The notes beneath the pieces were generated by a model. It did not search any database and was not told the origin of the DNA. It saw only the letters and a list, made by a program, of their open reading frames with translations. The translations under genes were made by a program, and so were the position numbers. From Bacilli bacterium (GTDB lineage: Bacteria; Bacillota_I; Bacilli_A; ML615J-28; CAG-698), in contig JAGCUR010000018.1 of NCBI GenBank assembly GCA_017962745.1, positions 191,088 to 226,820 on the forward strand: a stretch of DNA of 35,733 nucleotides. The letters run 5' to 3'. Positions 31,086 through 35,733 of this stretch are shown here, piece after piece (position 1 is the stretch's first letter; each line of letters opens with the position of its first letter).

Positions 31086-32104
31086 AAACAATTCTAGTAA
31101 CAGGTGGAGCAGGTTTTATTGGTAACTGCTTTTGTAAATTATTATTAAAAGAAAGACCTGAATGGAAAGTGGTTAATGTTGATTCATTAACATATGCTGC
31201 TAATCCATCTACTATAAAAGAAGAATTAAAGAATCCAAATTATGTTTTCTATAAGACTGATATTAGAGATAGAGAAGGTATATTTAATATATTTGAAAAA
31301 GAACATCCTAATATTGTAGTAAACTTTGCTGCTGAAAGTCATGTGGATAGATCTATTGAGAATCCAGGAATTTTCTTAGAAACTAATATTTTAGGAACAC
31401 AAATATTAATGGATGCATGTAGAAAATATGGAATTGAAAGATTCCATCAAGTAGGTACTGATGAAGTATATGGTGATTTACCATTAGATAGGCCTGATCT
31501 ATTCTTCCATGAAGATACACCTATTCATACATCTAGCCCATATAGCACATCTAAAGCTAGTGCTGATTTATTAGTATTAGCATATCATAGAACATATGAA
31601 TTACCTGTAACTATTTCTAGATGTAGTAATAATTATGGTCCATATCAATTTCCTGAGAAACTTATACCTTTAATGATTAATAATGCTAATCATGATAAAC
31701 CATTACCAGTATATGGTGAGGGATTAAATGTTAGAGATTGGTTGTATGTAGAAGACCACTGTCGCGGAATTCTCTCGGTACTTGAAAAAGGCAGAGTTGG
31801 TGAAATATATAATCTTGGTGGACATAATGAAAAAGCTAACATAGAAATAGTTAAGATTATATTGAAAGAATTAGGAAAGCCAGAGTCTTTAATTACATAT
31901 GTTACTGATAGGAAAGGTCATGATCAAAGATATGCAATAGACCCAGCTAAAGCAATGGCTGAACTAGGATGGCAACCAACTATTATGTTTAAAGATGGTA
32001 TTAAATTAACAATCAAATGGTATCAAGAACACAAAGATTGGCTAGATGAATGTACATCTGGTGAATATTTAAAGTATTATAAGAAAATGTACGGAGATCG
32101 ATAG
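31082..32104 (+). CDS. rmlB: dTDP-glucose 4,6-dehydratase RmlB
   Basis: An NAD-dependent short-chain dehydrogenase-type dehydratase (340 residues, typical length) that converts dTDP-glucose to dTDP-4-keto-6-deoxyglucose, the branch point for rhamnose and amino deoxysugars. It has the Rossmann loop TGGAGFIGN (7-15), NFAAESHVDRSIENP, the catalytic segment VGTDEVYGDL (Thr-Asp-Glu triad), the YSTSKAS Tyr-x3-Lys pair, and SRCSNNYGPYQFPEKLIP. The C-terminal substrate-binding part contains YGEGLNVRDWLYVEDHC. ATGA overlap with rmlC indicates coupling. Its stop is followed by an 84-base AT-rich gap without an obvious terminator, then a small gene. Confidence 0.96.
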   Translation: MKTILVTGGAGFIGNCFCKLLLKERPEWKVVNVDSLTYAANPSTIKEELKNPNYVFYKTDIRDREGIFNIFEKEHPNIVVNFAAESHVDRSIENPGIFLETNILGTQILMDACRKYGIERFHQVGTDEVYGDLPLDRPDLFFHEDTPIHTSSPYSTSKASADLLVLAYHRTYELPVTISRCSNNYGPYQFPEKLIPLMINNANHDKPLPVYGEGLNVRDWLYVEDHCRGILSVLEKGRVGEIYNLGGHNEKANIEIVKIILKELGKPESLITYVTDRKGHDQRYAIDPAKAMAELGWQPTIMFKDGIKLTIKWYQEHKDWLDECTSGEYLKYYKKMYGDR

Positions 32105-32188
32105 TAGGTTTTTACGTTGTTTAAAACTTTCATGTTTCATAATATGTTATTGTATTGATTATTATTGTAGATTTTTAGGAGATTTGTT

Positions 32189-32425
32189 ATGACTTTAAAG
32201 TATTTCTTATATGGAAATGGAAGAAATTGTCTGAAATATATGCCAATGGCTAATAGACCGAGATATCTAAAATATGATTTATCTATTGGTAATAGCTATA
32301 ATTTCAGTCCACAAAATCTCGCAACATACCACCAACTGATGTCTCATTATGGTAGTATGAAATTATATTACTATAATCATTATATTATGAACGATGAGCT
32401 TGTTATTCAAGTAGTTGTTATATAG
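32189..32425 (+). CDS. Small protein of unknown function
   Basis: A 78-residue protein I do not recognise. It is rich in Tyr, Asn and Met (LKYFLYGNGRNCLKYMPMANRPRYLKYD near the start, and YYYNHYIMNDELVIQVVV at the end), without a signal peptide or clear membrane helix. That it is a gene is supported by a good Shine-Dalgarno (AGGAG at 32177-32181, 7 nt from the ATG) and a strong terminator directly after the stop. It could be the last gene of the polysaccharide operon or a separate small gene. The 84 bases before it show no clear promoter. Confidence 0.5.
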   Translation: MTLKYFLYGNGRNCLKYMPMANRPRYLKYDLSIGNSYNFSPQNLATYHQLMSHYGSMKLYYYNHYIMNDELVIQVVVI

Positions 32426-32429
32426 TTTT

Positions 32430-32457
32430 GCCAACCAGTTGTGTTGGCTTTCTTTTT
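32430..32457 (+). terminator. Intrinsic terminator at the end of the polysaccharide locus
   Basis: GCCAAC (32430-32435) and GTTGGC (32443-32448) form a GC-containing stem with a 7-nt loop, followed directly by TTTCTTTTT. This is a textbook terminator and probably ends transcription of the polysaccharide cluster. Confidence 0.85.
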
Positions 32458-32460
32458 AAA

Positions 32461-32568
32461 TAAAATCAACTTTTTGAGCGGACACCCCAAATCGTGCACC
32501 CTGCATAGCGTAAAATATAGCTGTAGGATAAGAAAAACGATTGTTTCTGGTACATAAAGTTGATTTTA
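32461..32568. repeat. 108-bp element bounded by perfect 13-bp inverted repeats
   Basis: TAAAATCAACTTT (32461-32473) and its exact complement (32556-32568) enclose 82 bp. The interior (for example GAGCGGACACCCC at 32476-32488) is much richer in G+C than the surroundings. It contains no gene. It could be a MITE or the remnant of an insertion sequence; as RNA it could fold into a large hairpin. No clear target duplication is visible in the A/T-rich flanks. Confidence 0.5.
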
Positions 32569-32677
32569 AAATATTATATTTAGAGGTATGATTGATAATA
32601 ATCCTTTTCTAATTCGATCCTACAAGAGGAGTGATACTATTAAATCTAAAATCTTGAAGGAAGGAGGAAAAGGGTTA

Positions 32678-33142
32678 ATGAATCAAACAACATGTTTTTA
32701 TTCTATTAATGTGAGTGAAAATCCATACACACATTTAAAAGAAATATCTACAGAAGTTCAAATTCCAGACTATAACTACAAACAAGGTCCGTTTGGAAAT
32801 GATTTAAACTTAACTGTTAAAGTTTCAAAAAGAAAACATGAAATCAAGCAAGATGAATTACAATTAATCTTACTTGAAAGAAACGAAATAGAAAAGTTTG
32901 AAAAATTGAAAGATGGTCCAATTGTTTTACGAAACATACCTTGCGAATTAGTTATAGGTATTAACAAAACAACTGATGAAGATTACTATGCAGTTATTGT
33001 TAAATTTTCTGAAGAACATCAAAAGATGTATTTCTTATCAAATGCTAATGTTAAGTCTCTAAAACACAGAAACTTAAAATGTGAATTTGAAAGAAGAAAA
33101 GACATTATCATTGATGATGAAGAAGAAAAGGAAGATGAATAA
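32678..33142 (+). CDS. Unknown cytoplasmic protein with acidic tail
   Basis: A 154-residue protein I do not recognise, starting MNQTTCFYSINVSENPY. The middle alternates short beta-type strands (IVLRNIPCELVIGI, YAVIVKFSE) with a charged helix (DELQLILLERNEIEKFEKL). The C-terminus is strongly acidic (IDDEEEKEDE). No signal peptide or membrane segment is seen. ATG 32678 is chosen because AAGGAGG (32661-32667) lies 10 nt upstream; an upstream in-frame ATG at 32588 would add 30 residues without a ribosome-binding site. Its stop overlaps the next ATG (TAATG), so it is translated with the small membrane protein and likely works with the surface proteins after it. Confidence 0.65.
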   Translation: MNQTTCFYSINVSENPYTHLKEISTEVQIPDYNYKQGPFGNDLNLTVKVSKRKHEIKQDELQLILLERNEIEKFEKLKDGPIVLRNIPCELVIGINKTTDEDYYAVIVKFSEEHQKMYFLSNANVKSLKHRNLKCEFERRKDIIIDDEEEKEDE

Positions 33143-33315
33143 TGAAGGATATTATCGCGTTATTATCTAAAACTGCATCGTTACTAGCAACTGCAGTTTT
33201 ATTTTTTTGCAAATTTTTAGGCACAATCCTAAAAAAGTTATGGAAATTCATTATTTTATTATTAACAACTATCTTTAGTTTCTTAATAATAAAGAAAACA
33301 AAAGAGGAGGATTAA
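33142..33315 (+). CDS. Small two-helix membrane protein
   Basis: A 57-residue protein beginning MKDIIALLSKTASLLATAV, with two hydrophobic segments (about 11-31 and 36-50) joined by a short Lys-containing turn (KKLWK), and ending in KKTKEED. The frame is free of stops, starts on the stop codon of the upstream gene (TAATG overlap) and encodes such a regular membrane protein that it is very likely real. Its last codons contain GAGGAGG, which serves as the ribosome-binding site for the next gene. Function is unknown; a membrane-anchoring or holin-like helper are both possible. Confidence 0.65.
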   Translation: MKDIIALLSKTASLLATAVLFFCKFLGTILKKLWKFIILLLTTIFSFLIIKKTKEED

Positions 33316-33322
33316 AAAACAA

Positions 33323-34927
33323 ATTACTAAAAAAATAAAAATCCTTCTAATATTAGTAATTTCATTATTTTTAAGTTTATTTATATTTACTGCTAATACT
33401 AGAGTTCATGCTGCAAGTACTAATGATTCATCAACGGTTTTATTAACTAAGAATGATAATGAAACAATGGATGAATACATTAGAAGAGAAATAGATCATC
33501 TAATTGATACTAACGGTTTACCATCCTGGCATAGAAACTATTATCATGATGAAGGATATCAAGCATTTTATTACAAAATGGTTCATATCGCATATAATGA
33601 TTTAAGTGGTTACTATAGATGGAAATCATATTCAATGAATAATCTTTTAACTTATTCATCTTGGTATAAAAACAATGAAGATGATACTTGGGATTATATT
33701 ATTAAAAATCTAGATATAGATCCTGAATACCTAGAACCAAATGAATATTTAGGATTATATTGGGATTCATATGCTTATGATAGTAAAGACAATGCTAATC
33801 TATATTTAATTTGGACAAGTAAATATTTACCAAGTGAATTTGTAAATATAATCCAAATAAAAGAATCAAATAAAGTATATAACCTATATGATTCTAAAAA
33901 AGATATGGATGATCTTAATTCTAATTGGTGGGAATCATCTTATTATCAATTCAAAGATTATGATCTAACTTTATGGATAACACCAATTGCAGGAATTGAT
34001 AAAGGAAAATCATTTGGCTTGCCAATTAAGCAAACATATAATTTCCAAGGATTTACATTTGGTATTGATGATGCACAGTGGTTAGATGAAGTAGATCCAA
34101 ATCATTATTTTGATGGTGAAGTAAAAAAAGAAATACAATTCGACTTAGGAACGACACCCAAAAACGATGGATCTAACATCATGAAACTTTGTACCCATGC
34201 ATATGAATATATAACCGATATCGAAGCTCAAAGCTTTTATGATTTGGGTTTTGGTGGTTATATGCATATGGCTCATTTCAATTTATCAATTAATCCAGAC
34301 AAGATTTATCGAGTAGACGTTAAATATACCATCACAAACGATAATAAGGATTGGTATCAGTTCTGGTTACCTGAAGATGAACATACAATACTCAAATCGT
34401 TATCACCTGATAAAGCGAGGGGAGGATTCTTAGGATTATTCAATTATCAAGGTTTTAAACAAGGAGATTTTTCTTCCGTTAATAATCCTGATAAAAAGTT
34501 TAAATATGAACTCTTGCTTGATTATGATGATATGGGGTGGTTATGGACAATATTTACTGGTCAAGAATATAAAGAATCAGATTACAAAAGAATAGCTGAA
34601 TTTAAAATCTTAAGGATTAATTATCTTCTTGATGAAAAAGTATATGATGTAGCAATAAAAATGGATACTATCCAAGGTGAAACGTATAACATTTTATCGC
34701 CTAATTTAATTGAAGATGAATCAAGTACTCAGCATCAAATTAAGACATGGACTAATAATGTTGTAGAAACTGTAAAAGAAAAATATAACCAAAATAAAAC
34801 AGTTATATTTATTGCTATTGGTGTTGTTGCTACAATAATACTTTTAATAATATTCTTAAAAATAAAATTATTTTTTAAAACTATGTTTGATTATTCAAAC
34901 AATAACAGGAGAAGACCTCCTAAATAA
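33323..34927 (+). CDS. Secreted/surface protein with C-terminal membrane anchor; no standard start codon
   Basis: An open frame of 534 codons with a clear signal peptide: ITKKIKILLILVIS, then more hydrophobic residues, and a cleavage-like site VHA-AS at about residue 30. The large extracytoplasmic part is rich in Trp, Tyr and Asp (for example WWESSYYQFKDYDLTLWITP). One membrane helix follows near the C-terminus (VIFIAIGVVATIILLIIFLK) and then a basic tail (NNRRRPPK). No ATG, GTG or TTG begins the signal peptide. The first in-frame ATG (33467) would remove it. The best start is ATT 33323, 12 nt after AGGAGG; ATT 33311 touches the Shine-Dalgarno directly. The next gene begins with the same four codons (ATT ACT AAA AAA). 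I recognise no family. If ATT is not used, the gene is broken or the base is a sequence error. Confidence 0.6.
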   Translation: MTKKIKILLILVISLFLSLFIFTANTRVHAASTNDSSTVLLTKNDNETMDEYIRREIDHLIDTNGLPSWHRNYYHDEGYQAFYYKMVHIAYNDLSGYYRWKSYSMNNLLTYSSWYKNNEDDTWDYIIKNLDIDPEYLEPNEYLGLYWDSYAYDSKDNANLYLIWTSKYLPSEFVNIIQIKESNKVYNLYDSKKDMDDLNSNWWESSYYQFKDYDLTLWITPIAGIDKGKSFGLPIKQTYNFQGFTFGIDDAQWLDEVDPNHYFDGEVKKEIQFDLGTTPKNDGSNIMKLCTHAYEYITDIEAQSFYDLGFGGYMHMAHFNLSINPDKIYRVDVKYTITNDNKDWYQFWLPEDEHTILKSLSPDKARGGFLGLFNYQGFKQGDFSSVNNPDKKFKYELLLDYDDMGWLWTIFTGQEYKESDYKRIAEFKILRINYLLDEKVYDVAIKMDTIQGETYNILSPNLIEDESSTQHQIKTWTNNVVETVKEKYNQNKTVIFIAIGVVATIILLIIFLKIKLFFKTMFDYSNNNRRRPPK

Positions 34928-34930
34928 AAT

Positions 34931-35733
34931 ATTACTAAAAAAGGAAAGGAATTTAAAAAGACTATAAAAAAACTATTTATTGGAACGTTTGCATTAATAT
35001 TAGCCTTATTTAGCGCATTATTCTTATTATCTAGCCCAAAAGTAAATGCGGCAGAAGCAAATACTCAAGAATCATTTAGTGTTGTATCAATTGAAGGATT
35101 CAATGAAAATGCTAATAGAGTCTATAACTTTATGGGCGCAAAACTAGATTACACAACATCAATGGGAAGATTCTTCCTAAAACCTGCTGATGATCCAGCT
35201 AGTGTCACTACTCTAGTTTTACCAGCCTATGTTAATGGAAAGACAGTAGCTTATGCAAACTTTAATCTTTCAGGTTATACAAACCTAGATACATTAATCA
35301 TGTTTGATAGTGGTTATTTCTGTAAAGATGTATTAAGCACTATGCATGTAACTAATTTGTATTTAGCAAATCATCTTGAAATTAATTCAGCACTATCAGG
35401 TTTAACAGCTGACAATGTTTACTATGTAGGTACATTTGATAATCCAAATTATTTATCTGGTCAAACAGTGGCTAATAGTTTGCTTGGATTAAACGCTAAT
35501 CATTATTATTACTATGACTGGTCAAGCATTTATTTTGATGCCTATGCAGCAGATTTTCAAACTAACTATAACTTAACATTTGAAAAGAAACAAGCATCTG
35601 AATGTAGATACACTGAAGAATCATTCTATATAACACCAAACTACAGTGCTACTTATACTGAAGCAGGTGTTACTTATCTTAGATATACTGGTACTTCAGG
35701 ATATCCATCATATACTCAAACAAGTGATTTTAA
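34931..35733 (+). CDS. Secreted protein with leucine-rich-repeat-like region (3' partial)
   Basis: The frame is open to the end of the window. It encodes a signal peptide (KKTIKKLFIGTFALILALFS, cleavage-like site VNA-AE), then an extracellular part with LRR_5/BspA-like features (NLDTLIMFDSGYF, VTNLYLANHLEINSAL, ADNVYYVGTFDNPNYLSG) and many Tyr and Asn residues. As in the preceding gene, no standard start codon precedes the signal peptide. In-frame candidates are ATT 34931 (the same ATT ACT AAA AAA as the neighbour), TTT 34952 directly after GGAAAGGAA, or ATA 34964. The first in-frame ATG is at about 35132, far inside. LRR_5-type proteins are usually surface adhesins, but the repeat assignment is weak. 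Confidence 0.55.
   Translation, partial: MTKKGKEFKKTIKKLFIGTFALILALFSALFLLSSPKVNAAEANTQESFSVVSIEGFNENANRVYNFMGAKLDYTTSMGRFFLKPADDPASVTTLVLPAYVNGKTVAYANFNLSGYTNLDTLIMFDSGYFCKDVLSTMHVTNLYLANHLEINSALSGLTADNVYYVGTFDNPNYLSGQTVANSLLGLNANHYYYYDWSSIYFDAYAADFQTNYNLTFEKKQASECRYTEESFYITPNYSATYTEAGVTYLRYTGTSGYPSYTQTSDF

Noticed and set aside
32588-32677. N-terminal extension of the 154-residue unknown protein
   Set aside because: The extension lacks a ribosome-binding site at its ATG and covers the strong AAGGAGG that serves ATG 32678.
1-35733. Use of the Mycoplasma genetic code (TGA = Trp)
   Set aside because: TGA ends several complete proteins of normal length, and conserved Trp positions use TGG.
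1-35733. tRNA or rRNA genes and CRISPR arrays
   Set aside because: No cloverleaf-like segment, rRNA-like sequence or regularly spaced repeats were noticed in the gene-free stretches.

Overview
The window comes from a very AT-rich, low-GC Gram-positive-type bacterium, probably a gut-associated Bacillota (Bacilli/Erysipelotrichia/RF39-like; this placement is only an impression). The genetic code looks standard: several solid genes end in TGA (stops at 6516, 11933 and 28098) and Trp is encoded by TGG, so Mycoplasma-type code 4 is unlikely. Every credible gene is on the + strand, with short gaps or small overlaps. Almost the whole window is one capsule/exopolysaccharide locus of the Wzx/Wzy type.

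Layout. (1) 1-2405: two paralogous membrane proteins with long extracytoplasmic coiled-coil regions, resembling polysaccharide co-polymerases (Wzz-like). (2) 2480-3925: a less AT-rich stretch that looks imported. It carries a PglD-like acyltransferase and a sugar transferase cut off after its GPRPALWN motif. (3) 3906-4171: a gene-free stretch with stem-loops that may be an eps-associated (EAR-like) leader RNA. (4) 4172-13392: a VOC-fold protein, a sugar aminotransferase, the intact initiating phosphoglycosyltransferase, three glycosyltransferases, a CDP-alcohol phosphatidyltransferase-like protein, a Wzy polymerase and a Wzx flippase. (5) 13486-17866: a second unit with rmlA, a CDP-glycerol-type cytidylyltransferase, a second sugar aminotransferase, a hexapeptide acetyltransferase and a regulator that fuses an XRE helix-turn-helix to a catalytically dead copy of RmlA. 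(6) 17909-31085: a third unit with its own extended -10 promoter. A group II intron (17934-19831) sits inside its first ribosome-binding site. The unit then encodes two related ATP-grasp ligases flanking a complete Liv-type ABC importer and an Ldh2-type 2-oxoacid reductase, followed by an aldolase fused to a glycosyltransferase-like domain, a HAD phosphatase, and RmlC; RmlB follows at 31082. (7) 32189-35733: a small orphan gene with a good terminator, a 13-bp inverted-repeat element, and a new cluster of unknown cytoplasmic, small membrane and secreted/surface proteins. Two of the secreted proteins lack an ATG/GTG/TTG start.

How it may work together (inference). PglD, the first aminotransferase and the intact sugar transferase fit initiation with a di-N-acylated amino sugar on undecaprenyl phosphate. 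The glycosyltransferases extend the unit. RmlA/RmlB/RmlC with the second aminotransferase and acetyltransferase provide a dTDP-linked deoxy (amino) sugar. The cytidylyltransferase and the CDP-alcohol transferase-like protein could add a glycerol-phosphate-type group. The Liv importer, aldolase, reductase, phosphatase and ATP-grasp proteins look like a route that makes a small hydroxy acid or amino acid and joins it to the polymer through an amide. I know of no described pathway with this exact gene set. The most unusual items are the HTH/pseudo-RmlA regulator, the intron that splits and on splicing rebuilds a Shine-Dalgarno sequence, and the Liv/ATP-grasp/aldolase cassette.
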